This document shows, in pieces, positions 24,042 to 32,289 of a stretch of 64,000 bases of DNA. Position numbers and translations under genes: made by a program. The notes under the pieces are model-generated. The model had not been told where the DNA came from. It made no database searches and was given only the letters and a program-made list of their open reading frames with translations. This DNA is from an uncultured bacterium. GTDB lineage: Bacteria; Bacillota; Clostridia; Lachnospirales; Lachnospiraceae. Where the stretch lies: the NCBI GenBank assembly GCA_947243845.1, contig CAMXIF010000005.1, forward strand, positions 1-64,000, given 5' to 3'. Within the stretch, counting starts at the first letter, position 1. Every line of letters begins with the position of its first letter.

Positions 24042-25259
24042 ATGACAAAAATTGATATCGTCTCCGGATTCCTGGGAGCCGGCAAAACGACATTGATCAA
24101 AAAACTTTTAAAGGAGGCGCTGGCGGATACGAAAGTAGTGCTGATTGAGAACGAGTTCGGTGAGATCGGCATTGACGGTGGTTTCTTAAAAGAAGCAGGC
24201 ATTGAGATCAAGGAGATGAATTCAGGCTGTATCTGTTGTTCCCTGGTGGGTGATTTCGGCGCTTCCCTCAAAGAAGTCTTGGATACTTATTCGCCGGAAC
24301 GGATACTGATCGAACCTTCGGGTGTGGGGAAACTTTCCGATGTCATGAAAGCGGTACAGGATGCCATGGCAGACAGAGAGGTGGCGTTAAACAGCGCGGT
24401 AGCCGTGGTGGATGCCTGCAAATGTAAAATGTATATCAAGAATTTTGGTGAGTTTTTTATCAATCAGATTGAGCATGCTGGCACTATAGTCTTGAGCAGG
24501 ACAGATAAATTGAGTGAAGAGAAACTGGCGGCCTGTGTGGAGATGGTACGGGAGCATAATGCGAAAGCAACTATTATTACGACCCCTTGGGATGCGCTGG
24601 AGGGCCAGGATATCTTGGAGACTATTGAGGGCGCCAAGGATCTGGAGGCAGAGTTGATGCAGGAAGTGATGAGGAAGCATGAGGAGCATCATCACCATCA
24701 TCATGACGGGGAAGGTCATGAGTGCTGCCATCATGGGCATGAGGATCATGACCATGAGCATGAAGAAGGTCACGAGTGCCGCCATCATGAGCATGAGGAG
24801 CATGACCATGAGCATGAAGAAGAGCATGAGTGCTGCCATCACGGGCATGAGGACCATGACCATGAACATGATGAAGAAGGGCACGAGTGCTGTCATCATG
24901 AGCATGAGGAGCATGACCATGAGCATGAAGAAGGGCACGAGTGCTGTCATCATGACCATGCGGGACATCACCATCATCACGCGGACGAGATCTTCACAAG
25001 CTGGGGGCTTGAGACACCTTCAGTTTACAGCAAGGAGGAGATTGAGCATATTCTGGAAGAACTGGATAAGGAAGAGAAGTACGGTTTGGTGCTTCGAGCG
25101 AAAGGAATGGTGCCTTCTACAGATGGCGGCTGGATTTATTTTGACTATGTGCCGGAGGAGAGAAATGTCAGGAGCGGGAAGCCGGATGTGACAGGCAAAT
25201 TCTGTGTCATTGGTTCAAAGCTGAAAGAGGACAAACTGGCGGCTTTATTTCAGAAATAG
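24042..25259 (+). CDS. COG0523 (CobW/P47K) GTPase with His/Cys-rich repeat
   Basis: A 405-residue metal-chaperone GTPase. Walker A is GFLGAGKTT at residue 9, the metal-binding CXCC motif is intact (NSGCICCSL, about 65-73), and SRTDK corresponds to the NKxD guanine motif. Between the GTPase core and the CobW C-terminal domain lies a roughly 100-residue His/Glu/Cys repeat (about 212-312), able to bind many Zn, Ni or Co ions. The C-terminal domain ends normally. COG0523 proteins deliver metals such as Zn or Co to client proteins. The next gene is a second, divergent COG0523 protein 18 bp away. Metal identity is unknown; no Zur-like box was recognised upstream. Confidence 0.9.
   Translation: MTKIDIVSGFLGAGKTTLIKKLLKEALADTKVVLIENEFGEIGIDGGFLKEAGIEIKEMNSGCICCSLVGDFGASLKEVLDTYSPERILIEPSGVGKLSDVMKAVQDAMADREVALNSAVAVVDACKCKMYIKNFGEFFINQIEHAGTIVLSRTDKLSEEKLAACVEMVREHNAKATIITTPWDALEGQDILETIEGAKDLEAELMQEVMRKHEEHHHHHHDGEGHECCHHGHEDHDHEHEEGHECRHHEHEEHDHEHEEEHECCHHGHEDHDHEHDEEGHECCHHEHEEHDHEHEEGHECCHHDHAGHHHHHADEIFTSWGLETPSVYSKEEIEHILEELDKEEKYGLVLRAKGMVPSTDGGWIYFDYVPEERNVRSGKPDVTGKFCVIGSKLKEDKLAALFQK
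24714..24963 (+). repeat. Tandem 54-bp repeat encoding His/Cys units
   Basis: Four full units and one partial of an 18-codon repeat (GHECCHHGHEDHDHEHEE; one unit has an extra codon), inside the COG0523 gene. One unit has Arg in place of the second Cys. Preceded by a run of six His. The long Met-rich ORF on the opposite strand is only its shadow. Confidence 0.9.
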
Positions 25260-25277
25260 CAGGAAGGAAGTAATCGT

Positions 25278-26207
25278 ATGAAAACGGTCTATGTGATCAA
25301 CGGATTTTTGGAGAGTGGTAAAACAGAATTTATCACTTATACATTGGCACAGCCCTATTTTCAGATACGCGGTAAGACGCTGTTAATCCTCTGTGAGGAG
25401 GGAGAAAACGAATATGATGCCAATCTTCTGAAGCAGAGCAATACAGAACTGGTGCTGATAGAGGAAGAATCAGATTTTATTCCCAACAGACTGATTGAAT
25501 TGGAGAAGAAATATAAGCCGGAGCGTATTCTCATCGAATATAATGGCATGTGGAATTATAAGGAGATGAAACTGCCCTGGCACTGGAAGATAGAGCAGCA
25601 GATTACCACCATTGACGCTTCTACTTTTCCGATGTATTTCACCAATATGAAATCTCTGCTGGCAGAGCAGATTCGTAAGTCGGAACTGATTATTTTTAAT
25701 CGGTGTGATGGGATACAGGATCTTGGAAGTTATAAGCGCAATATCAAGGCCATCAATCCCAAGGCGGAGATTGTCTTTGAGGATGCCAATGGGGAGATCA
25801 ATGAGATTATGGAAGAGGACCTGCCTTATGACTTAAAGGCACCGGTCATTGAATTAGATAATGAGTGTTATGGTATTTGGTATCTGGACTCCCTGGATCA
25901 TTTGGAGCGTTATGAGGGTAAGACAATCCGCTTTGTGGCAATGGTTTTAAAGCCGGAACAGTTTCCCAGGGGGTATTTTGTGCCGGGACGTATGGCGATG
26001 ACCTGTTGTGCGGAAGATATGGCCTTTCTGGGATATGCCTGTGAGTATGAGAAAGCAGATTCCCTGCAGAATCAGCAGTGGGTGCAGGTAACGGCGAGGG
26101 TGGAGAAGGAATACTTTGCGGACTATCAGGGGGAAGGTCCGGTATTACATGCTGTCAGCGTGGAGCCGACCAAAGCCCCGAAAGAAGAGGTCATAAGTTT
26201 CGTGTGA
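25278..26207 (+). CDS. Divergent COG0523-like GTPase fused to a TIGR03943-like C-terminal domain
   Basis: A 309-residue protein. The N-terminal 190 residues are COG0523-like with Walker A GFLESGKTEF, but the CXCC metal motif is absent: the region around residue 55-70 reads NTELVLIEEESDF. The usual C-terminal CobW domain is missing. In its place residues 200-309 (FVAMVLKPEQF, GRMAMTCCAEDMAFLGY) resemble the C-terminal soluble domain of the YcgQ/TIGR03943 membrane-permease subunits, which often accompany COG0523 genes. It follows the His-rich COG0523 gene by 18 bp and overlaps the YlmH-like gene by one base. A role in metal handling with its neighbour is likely by context. Confidence 0.8.
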   Translation: MKTVYVINGFLESGKTEFITYTLAQPYFQIRGKTLLILCEEGENEYDANLLKQSNTELVLIEEESDFIPNRLIELEKKYKPERILIEYNGMWNYKEMKLPWHWKIEQQITTIDASTFPMYFTNMKSLLAEQIRKSELIIFNRCDGIQDLGSYKRNIKAINPKAEIVFEDANGEINEIMEEDLPYDLKAPVIELDNECYGIWYLDSLDHLERYEGKTIRFVAMVLKPEQFPRGYFVPGRMAMTCCAEDMAFLGYACEYEKADSLQNQQWVQVTARVEKEYFADYQGEGPVLHAVSVEPTKAPKEEVISFV

Positions 26208-26971
26208 TGGAAGCGGATAAGGATTTACAGCAGATCAAAAAACGCCTGTTAGAATTGGCCAAGCGTTCATACAGCCAGAGTGTTTATACGTTTACCCCGT
26301 TTCTGGGACTTTCTGAGCAGCAGGCTTATCATGAGATCAGCGGTCAGCTGTCTTATGCCGGATGCGGGATGGAGGGCGGAAGTCCTTTGAGCGAACGTAA
26401 GATGATTCGGTTTGGGAATGAGGAAAATCTTGGCTATGTGGAAGACTACCCCATACTTTGTCTGCGGATCGAACCCCTGCACCTGAAATTCGCAGAAAAT
26501 CTGACGCACAGGGACTTTTTGGGTGCAATCATGAATCTGGGGATTGAGAGAGATACGATAGGAGATATTTTTGTGCAGGAAAAGGCGGCATATCTGTTCT
26601 GCCAGGACACGATTGCGCCCTATTTGACTGCGCATCTTGAACAGGTGCGGCGGACCAGGGTGAGATGTCTTGCCTGTGATATACCAGAGCAGCTTGCAGT
26701 GCCTTCGCTGGAGAGCGTAACGGTGTCGGTGGCTTCCCCACGGATTGACGGGGTGATTTCCAAACTGTACAATATGGCGAGAAGCCAGAGTCAGGAACTG
26801 TTTGGAGCCGGTAAAATATTTATCAATGGAAGACTGACGGAGAGCGGCAGCTATCTGTTGAAACCTGGCGATGCGGTAACGGTACGAGGGTTTGGCAGAT
26901 TTATTTACAAAGGAGAGCAGGGCGAAACCCGCAAAGGTAAGCTGAGAATCTGTGTGGAAGTTTACCGTTAG
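26207..26971 (+). CDS. YlmH-like S4-domain RNA-binding protein
   Basis: A 254-residue protein with the YlmH layout: an N-terminal domain (PFLGLSEQQAYHEI), a central domain containing HRDFLGAIMNLGIERDTIGDI, and a C-terminal S4 RNA-binding domain (SPRIDGVISKLYNMARSQSQELFGAGKIFINGR in outline). YlmH usually lies in the cell-division cluster after sepF; recent work on B. subtilis YlmH links it to rescue of stalled ribosomes. Here it is instead joined to the COG0523 operon by a TGATG overlap. The track start is 43 codons too early; ATG 26207 starts the conserved protein. Confidence 0.88.
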   Translation: MEADKDLQQIKKRLLELAKRSYSQSVYTFTPFLGLSEQQAYHEISGQLSYAGCGMEGGSPLSERKMIRFGNEENLGYVEDYPILCLRIEPLHLKFAENLTHRDFLGAIMNLGIERDTIGDIFVQEKAAYLFCQDTIAPYLTAHLEQVRRTRVRCLACDIPEQLAVPSLESVTVSVASPRIDGVISKLYNMARSQSQELFGAGKIFINGRLTESGSYLLKPGDAVTVRGFGRFIYKGEQGETRKGKLRICVEVYR

Positions 26972-27000
26972 GTGTGTAGCTGCCGTAAGAGGTATATAGG

Positions 27001-27066
27001 TTTACATAAGTCATATACTCCTAATCAGTTTATTCAGTATGATGACAGAAGAATAAGTTTACATAA
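27001..27066 (+). repeat. Short spaced direct repeat GTTTACATAA
   Basis: Ten bases (G before each TTTACATAA) occur at 27000-27009 and 27057-27066 upstream of the CmpB-like gene. Could be regulatory sites or -35 elements; no clear promoter was found. Confidence 0.35.
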
Positions 27067-27085
27067 TATACGGGAGCATGGTTTG

Positions 27086-28009
27086 ATGTTTGGTTATAAT
27101 GGATTTCAGTGGTTGTTTTTCTTTTATATGTATTGCTTTTTTGGCTGGTGTTTTGAATCCACCTTTGTATCTTTAAAATCAAAGAAGCTGGTAAACAGAG
27201 GATTTATGCGGGGGCCGTTTCTTCCGCTTTATGGGAGCGGCGCAATTATGATGCTTGTGGTGTCGATGCCGTTTCGCGATAATGTCCTTTTAACATATAT
27301 AGCAGGTGTTATTGGTGCGACTGCACTGGAATATGTGACGGGCGTGGTGATGGAAGCGCTTTTTAAGATGAGATATTGGGATTACTCTAACAGACCCTTT
27401 AATTATCAGGGGTATATTTGTTTAAGATCTTCTGTAGTCTGGGGTTTCTTTACCATTTTAATGACTAGAGTGGTACATACGCCTATTGAACAAAAGGTAT
27501 TGTTGATACCAGGCCGTGTACTGTCCTGGGTGACAGTTCTTCTCACTATATATATCGTGGCGGACTTTACACTTTCTTTTAAGGCAGCTTTGGATTTGCG
27601 GGATATTCTGGTCAAGATTGAGAGGGCGAAGGAGGAACTGGAACGTATGCAGCGCCGTCTGGATGTGATTGTGGCTTTTAACAACGAGGAGAAGGAATGC
27701 AAGCGGCAGGAGAGGGAAGAACGCAGAGAACTTTGGATGAACGAGATTACGGATGCATTGGAACAGCGTTTTGCTGCGATTAAGGAAACCCTGTTAAGTG
27801 TGCCTTCCGCCTATGGGGAAAGTGTGAAAGAAGAGATTGCGGAACTACGTGGCAGGTTCAGTGAATATCTGGAACGGCAGAAAAATGAGACCAGGCTGTT
27901 GGATTTTTATAAAAGGGATATGATTCGGAACAATCCTACAATGGAATCCAGGACATATAAGAATGCATTTGAGGAATTGAAGAAGATTGCAAACAGTAAA
28001 AAGAAGTAG
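27086..28009 (+). CDS. CmpB-like putative ABC transporter permease with coiled-coil tail
   Basis: A 307-residue membrane protein of the family annotated as putative ABC transporter permease (ABC_trans_CmpB). The landmark N-terminus WLFFFYMYCFFGWCFES is followed by NRGFMRGPFLPLYG. About five transmembrane helices occupy residues 8-165. The last 135 residues are very charged and heptad-like (KIERAKEELERMQRRL and beyond), predicting a cytoplasmic coiled coil. No ATPase is adjacent, so transport is unproven. ATG 27086 is chosen over the track's GTG, 11 bases behind GGGAG. Confidence 0.75.
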   Translation: MFGYNGFQWLFFFYMYCFFGWCFESTFVSLKSKKLVNRGFMRGPFLPLYGSGAIMMLVVSMPFRDNVLLTYIAGVIGATALEYVTGVVMEALFKMRYWDYSNRPFNYQGYICLRSSVVWGFFTILMTRVVHTPIEQKVLLIPGRVLSWVTVLLTIYIVADFTLSFKAALDLRDILVKIERAKEELERMQRRLDVIVAFNNEEKECKRQEREERRELWMNEITDALEQRFAAIKETLLSVPSAYGESVKEEIAELRGRFSEYLERQKNETRLLDFYKRDMIRNNPTMESRTYKNAFEELKKIANSKKK

Positions 28010-28020
28010 GGAATAAACTG

Positions 28021-28057
28021 ACAGGACGCCTCCAATAGTTGGACAGCGTCCTGTTTT
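28021..28057. terminator. Bidirectional terminator between convergent genes
   Basis: A 9-bp stem ACAGGACGC/GCGTCCTGT enclosing a second small hairpin (TCCAA/TTGGA), followed by TTTT rightward. Serves the CmpB-like gene and possibly the PHP gene. Confidence 0.7.
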
Positions 28058-28889
28058 AATGCTCTTCTCCCAGTGGGATATAACGTGTCTTTTTATGTTT
28101 GGCGGCACGGATGGAATCCAGGATTTGGTCTTCCATCAGTTCCAGGTTGCGGGCTTTCCGGCGAAAAAGCGCCAGGAACTTATTATATACCCAGAAAGAA
28201 TAAACCAGTACATTGTTGACTTTTCCCAGTTTGGATTTGGTGGTATGGGTGTAGTGAAGTCCGCCAATCATAGTAGGCTTTTTGGCCCGGATATACGCTA
28301 TCAATTCTGTCTCCGAGGTAATATTTTCCTGTATAACAGTGTAGCCGAAGCCAGCGCAGTCCGGTTTGTGAGAGTCACTGCCGCCAAAACAGGGCAGGTC
28401 AAAACGAGCGGCCAGCGTCATGGCGCGCATGTTGGAATCAGCGTCCTCACAGGCATTGTATCCTTCTATAAAATCAAATTTGCGATAAATCTCATCTGAT
28501 ATATTACCGCGGAGCGTATTTTTGATGCTTAAGAATTTTTCTCCGCAGGGATGAGCCGGTCCCAGGATACCGCCGTAGAGATGTACAATCTCTATAAGAA
28601 GCAGCAGTGGCAGTCCCCTCAATTCCAGAATGGGGAGTTTGGCGCCTGTCGGCATGATGATCAGTATATGCCCGGCATTGATGGTATCATACTCAATTCC
28701 CTTTAATACAACGAAATCATCAGGCTTTTCAGCCAGTTTTTTATAATAGCGATAGGCTTTGTAGGAGTTGTGATCGGTGATCAGCATCCCCTGATAGCCC
28801 TTTTCTTTTAAGATAGCAATATTTTCTAACAGTTCCAGCTTGCCGTCCGGTGAGCCTTCCTTTGTGTGGCAATGCATGTCCAGTTTCAT
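28056..28889 (-). CDS. PHP-domain metal-dependent phosphoesterase
   Basis: A 277-residue PHP protein. The four metal-binding motifs are visible: HCHTKEGSPDG at the N-terminus, ITDHNS near residue 39, the PAHP stretch near 112 and the GSDSHKPDC stretch near 170. Members hydrolyse phosphoesters such as histidinol phosphate, nucleotides or polyphosphorylated metabolites; this one has no partner that names a substrate. The C-terminal 60 residues are basic. Single gene, divergent from spoIIIAA. Confidence 0.85.
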   Translation of the reverse strand: MKLDMHCHTKEGSPDGKLELLENIAILKEKGYQGMLITDHNSYKAYRYYKKLAEKPDDFVVLKGIEYDTINAGHILIIMPTGAKLPILELRGLPLLLLIEIVHLYGGILGPAHPCGEKFLSIKNTLRGNISDEIYRKFDFIEGYNACEDADSNMRAMTLAARFDLPCFGGSDSHKPDCAGFGYTVIQENITSETELIAYIRAKKPTMIGGLHYTHTTKSKLGKVNNVLVYSFWVYNKFLALFRRKARNLELMEDQILDSIRAAKHKKTRYIPLGEEH

Positions 28890-29017
28890 AAAATCCCTCT
28901 TCTATTCTGAATTGTCTCTACATATTTTACCCTCTTTTGCATGAAAATGCTACAGATTTTTTTTGTATCTTTTTTCCTGTATGGCATATTTTTAGAAAAA
29001 AGCAACTTGATTTTCAT

Positions 29018-29046
29018 GTCATAACCTGGACAAAGGTTCATATATT
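29018..29046 (+). promoter_or_regulatory. Sigma-E-type promoter of spoIIIA
   Basis: GTCATAA (29018-29024), 14 bp, CATATATT (29039-29046), close to the mother-cell sigma-E consensus, placing the start of transcription about 13 bp before spoIIIAA. Fits the known sigma-E control of the operon in B. subtilis. Confidence 0.55.
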
Positions 29047-29065
29047 GAGATAAGGGGGAATAGGA

Positions 29066-30013
29066 ATGCGCAGGGAAGAACTTTTACGTATGTTTCCGGA
29101 AAAGATGAGGCACCGGTGGCAGGAGACGGCGGATTTATGTGGCAGTCTGCAGGAAATAAGGTTTCGGGCTGGGCAGCCGGTGATTGTAGTTGTCGGAGGC
29201 AGGGAGAAGTTTGTGGATATGGAAGGGCGGATTGTGGACAGGCAGGATGCCGGAGCCAGAATCACGGGGCAGGAAATAGAAGAGATAATCCAGCATTTGT
29301 GCCAGTATTCACTCTATGCTTTTGCTGATGAGATCAGACAGGGATTTCTCACAATACAGGGCGGACACCGAGTGGGAATGGCAGGACAGGTTATCTTAGA
29401 AGATACAGGGCACATCAGAAATATAAAATACATACGTTATTTAAATATCCGTATTGCCAATCAAATAAAGGGGGCGGCAGATCCGGTACTTCCTTTCCTC
29501 TATGAGAAGGGCAGGGTGAACAATACGCTTCTGATTTCTCCGCCGGGAGGGGGTAAGACGACTATGCTGCGGGATATAATCAGGCAGATTTCGGACGGAA
29601 CGGTATACGGACAAGGTGTGAATGTCGGTGTTGTGGATGAGCGTTCAGAGATTGCGGGAAGTTATATGGGAATTCCGCAGAATGATGTGGGAAGCCGGAC
29701 GGATGTGCTGGACGGTTGTCCCAAGGCGGAAGGTATGATGATGTTGATCCGGTCGATGGCGCCACAGGTGATTGCCGTGGATGAACTGGGGAACAGCAGA
29801 GATATGGAGGCGCTGCAGATGGCGTGCAGCTGCGGTTGTAAATTGATGGCAACGATTCATGGCAGTTCTCTCTCAGAGATTCGGAATAAAAAGTACATGT
29901 GTTGTGTGATTGAGGAAGGGCAGTTTGACAGATACGTGGTATTAAAACGTGCAAATGGGAATTGTGTCATTGAAGGAGTCTATGACAGAGAAGGAAAACC
30001 ATGTATAAGATAG
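29066..30013 (+). CDS. spoIIIAA: Stage III sporulation protein AA (ATPase)
   Basis: A 315-residue secretion-type ATPase with Walker A PPGGGKTT (about residue 156) and a Walker B near VIAVDELGN. It powers the SpoIIIA-SpoIIQ channel that joins mother cell and forespore after engulfment. The N-terminal domain carries the family's GYCQYSLYAFADEIRQGFLT-like stretch (HLCQYSLYAFADEI). ATG follows a weak AGGGGGAA. It overlaps spoIIIAB by 13 bp and heads the eight-gene operon. Confidence 0.95.
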   Translation: MRREELLRMFPEKMRHRWQETADLCGSLQEIRFRAGQPVIVVVGGREKFVDMEGRIVDRQDAGARITGQEIEEIIQHLCQYSLYAFADEIRQGFLTIQGGHRVGMAGQVILEDTGHIRNIKYIRYLNIRIANQIKGAADPVLPFLYEKGRVNNTLLISPPGGGKTTMLRDIIRQISDGTVYGQGVNVGVVDERSEIAGSYMGIPQNDVGSRTDVLDGCPKAEGMMMLIRSMAPQVIAVDELGNSRDMEALQMACSCGCKLMATIHGSSLSEIRNKKYMCCVIEEGQFDRYVVLKRANGNCVIEGVYDREGKPCIR

Positions 30014-30519
30014 TGGGAATCTTCTGCATCCTGACTGGCTGTATGGGACTTGGCAGACTAAAAGTAAGGCAGGAGAAGGAACGGATCAGACATTTGCGGG
30101 AATTGATACGCATCATACGCAGGATGCAGGATGAAATCAGTTATGGAAAGCATACACTGCCAGAAATCTGCCTGATTCTTGTAGACAATGTAGACAGTTG
30201 TTATGCGCCCTATTTCAGAGAGATCCACAGGCAGGTGCTGCAAGGGGATGGGACAGGACTGAAGGAAGTCTGGGGAGAACAGATGGGAACATGTCTGCAA
30301 AATCTGCCCCTGCAGGAGGATGAAAGAGATATTATCCGTCAACTGCCGGCCTGCCTGGGTCTGCAGGAAGAGACGCGTCAGGCATTGGGGTTCGAGCAGG
30401 CTGTCAGATTGCTGTCCGGGAAATGTCAGAAGGCGGAAGAAACCTATGAGAATAAATCAAAAATGATACGCAGTGTCAGTATATTGGCAGGGTTGCTTTT
30501 ATCGATTCTGTTGTTATGA
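30001..30519 (+). CDS. spoIIIAB: Stage III sporulation protein AB
   Basis: A 172-residue protein with an N-terminal membrane helix, a helical cytoplasmic or membrane-proximal body similar to type II secretion GspF, and a C-terminal helix (VSILAGLLLSILLL). It is a membrane platform component of the SpoIIIA channel. Starts within the end of spoIIIAA. Confidence 0.92.
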   Translation: MYKIVGIFCILTGCMGLGRLKVRQEKERIRHLRELIRIIRRMQDEISYGKHTLPEICLILVDNVDSCYAPYFREIHRQVLQGDGTGLKEVWGEQMGTCLQNLPLQEDERDIIRQLPACLGLQEETRQALGFEQAVRLLSGKCQKAEETYENKSKMIRSVSILAGLLLSILLL

Positions 30520-30540
30520 GGAAACTGGTGAGGAGGATTC

Positions 30541-30735
30541 ATGAATATAAGTCTGATTTTCAAGATAGCGGCGGTAGGTATCTTGGTGACAATATTAAAT
30601 CAAGTTTTAAAGTATAGCGGCAGAGAGGAACATGCTTTTCTAATTAGCCTGGCAGGATTAATTCTTGTTTTAACTTGGATCATTCCTTATATTTATGACC
30701 TGTTTCTAATGGTGCAGGAATTGTTTGCCATGTAG
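30541..30735 (+). CDS. spoIIIAC: Stage III sporulation protein AC
   Basis: A 64-residue, two-helix membrane protein (IFKIAAVGILVTILNQVL and FLISLAGLILVLTWIIPYIY). Length and sequence match SpoIIIAC, part of the channel's membrane base. GAGGAGG precedes ATG 30541. Confidence 0.93.
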   Translation: MNISLIFKIAAVGILVTILNQVLKYSGREEHAFLISLAGLILVLTWIIPYIYDLFLMVQELFAM

Positions 30736-30760
30736 GGAAGGGTGAAGGACGAAAACTGAT

Positions 30761-31147
30761 ATGGATATGGTTAAGATTGGGCTGATAGGCATTGTGGGCG
30801 TGCTATTTGCGGTGTCTGTAAAAAGTTATAAGGCAGAGTATGGTATCTATATCGCTGTTGCCGTCTGCCTTATTATCTTGGAATATATCGTACGTTATTT
30901 TATAAATATATTGACAGGGATGGAGCAGATTCGGGGATATCTGAACGAGAACTATCAGTTTCTCGCACTGCTTTTAAAGGCTGTGGGGGCCACATATGCC
31001 TGTGAATTTTGTGCCGGCATCTGTAAAGATGCCGGATATGGAGGTGTTGCCGGACAAGTTGAGATGCTGGGGAAACTTTATATTCTTTCTGTGGGGATGC
31101 CAGTGCTTCTGGCTCTGATGGAAAATATACAGGCGCTTGCCGGGTGA
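30761..31147 (+). CDS. spoIIIAD: Stage III sporulation protein AD
   Basis: A 128-residue membrane protein with four hydrophobic segments and the family stretch YACEFCAGICKDAGYGGVA near residue 80. Channel membrane subunit, related in sequence to AC. Follows spoIIIAC by 25 bp. Confidence 0.93.
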   Translation: MDMVKIGLIGIVGVLFAVSVKSYKAEYGIYIAVAVCLIILEYIVRYFINILTGMEQIRGYLNENYQFLALLLKAVGATYACEFCAGICKDAGYGGVAGQVEMLGKLYILSVGMPVLLALMENIQALAG

Positions 31148-31161
31148 GGAGGTAAAGTCAT

Positions 31162-32226
31162 ATGGTGGAAGGAGGCGTTGTGTGGGATGAATTGGAGATG
31201 GACGCGGTTTCCATAGATTTGGGACAACTGTTCCCGGAATTTACCTTTGATGGCGAGGAAGTGTTCTCCTGTGTTATGCAGGGAAAGCTGTGGGATGCCC
31301 TAAAGCTGCTGGGAAATGGAATAACAGGTGCAATACAATATCAGAAAGAAGAACTGCAAATCCTGTTTTTGACCATTATTATTCTGGGGATTGCTGCGGC
31401 GCTTTTTTCTAATTTTGCAGACCTTTTCAAAGATCATCAGGTATCGGATCTGGCTTTTTATTTTGTCTATCTGCTATTGATAGCGGTGCTCCTTAAGTTT
31501 TTTGTGGAGGCAGCCGGTACGGTACAGGAGATTCTGCATGGTGTTACAGGCTTTATCCGGCTGTATATCCCTACCTATATGATTGTAGTGGGAAGTACTT
31601 CGGGTCTGGCCTCTGCTTCGGCATATTATCATTTGTTGTTGGTTGTAGTCTATTTTATAGAGTGGGGATATCTGTCGGTTCTTTTGCCGTTGGTCTACGG
31701 TTATGTGCTTCTGACGGTCATCAACGGTATCTGGATGGAAGAAAAGCTGGGACTCCTGCTGGAATTGATTGAGAAGGTGATAGGCGGTAGCATCAAGGTG
31801 ACACTGGGAATTATTACAGGATTCAGTCTTCTGCAGGCTATGATATCACCTGTTATAGATTCTTTGCAGTCAACGGCGCTTAAAAAGGCGATGTCAGCAA
31901 TACCCGGTATAGGAGGATTAACGGAGGGGATGTTTGAGATGGTGGTTGGATCCGCAGTGCTTGTCAAGAACAGTATTGGTATCTATATTACGCTGGTACT
32001 GATTGGCTTGTGCGGCATACCGATTTTGAAACTGACCCTGTTGTCCTGTGTGGTCAAACTGAGTGCGGCATTGATCGGCATAGTCAGTGACAAACGCATG
32101 ACGGGCTGTGCCAACCGGGTGGGCGATGGTCATTTGATGTTGTTAAAGATCGTGTTTGCTTCTGTAGGAATGTTTGTTATTCAGATAGCGATTATTACCT
32201 ATACGACAGGCAGATATATGATGTGA
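31162..32226 (+). CDS. spoIIIAE: Stage III sporulation protein AE
   Basis: A 354-residue polytopic membrane protein with about eight helices, including the landmark VGSTSGLASASAYYHLLLVVVYF in outline and the conserved IPGIGGLTEGMFEMVVGSAVLVKNSIG region. Largest membrane subunit of the channel. No clear signal peptide is present; the first 40 residues are acidic (VWDELEMDAVSIDLGQLFP). ATG 31162 overlaps its own best SD candidate, so GTG 31180 could be the true start. Confidence 0.92.
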   Translation: MVEGGVVWDELEMDAVSIDLGQLFPEFTFDGEEVFSCVMQGKLWDALKLLGNGITGAIQYQKEELQILFLTIIILGIAAALFSNFADLFKDHQVSDLAFYFVYLLLIAVLLKFFVEAAGTVQEILHGVTGFIRLYIPTYMIVVGSTSGLASASAYYHLLLVVVYFIEWGYLSVLLPLVYGYVLLTVINGIWMEEKLGLLLELIEKVIGGSIKVTLGIITGFSLLQAMISPVIDSLQSTALKKAMSAIPGIGGLTEGMFEMVVGSAVLVKNSIGIYITLVLIGLCGIPILKLTLLSCVVKLSAALIGIVSDKRMTGCANRVGDGHLMLLKIVFASVGMFVIQIAIITYTTGRYMM

Positions 32227-32289
32227 GGAAGAGGCGGCAGTTACGAAAAAGGAGTGGGCGGGAATGGCAGACGAGGAGAGGGGTAAGGT

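Noticed and set aside
24714-24963. CRISPR-like array
   Set aside because: Repeats are contiguous, in frame and coding, without unique spacers. No CRISPR array was seen anywhere in the window.
24387-24980. 197-aa Met-rich minus-strand ORF
   Set aside because: It is the antisense shadow of the His-rich repeat: CAT/CAC codons read backwards as ATG/GTG. No ribosome binding site or independent support.
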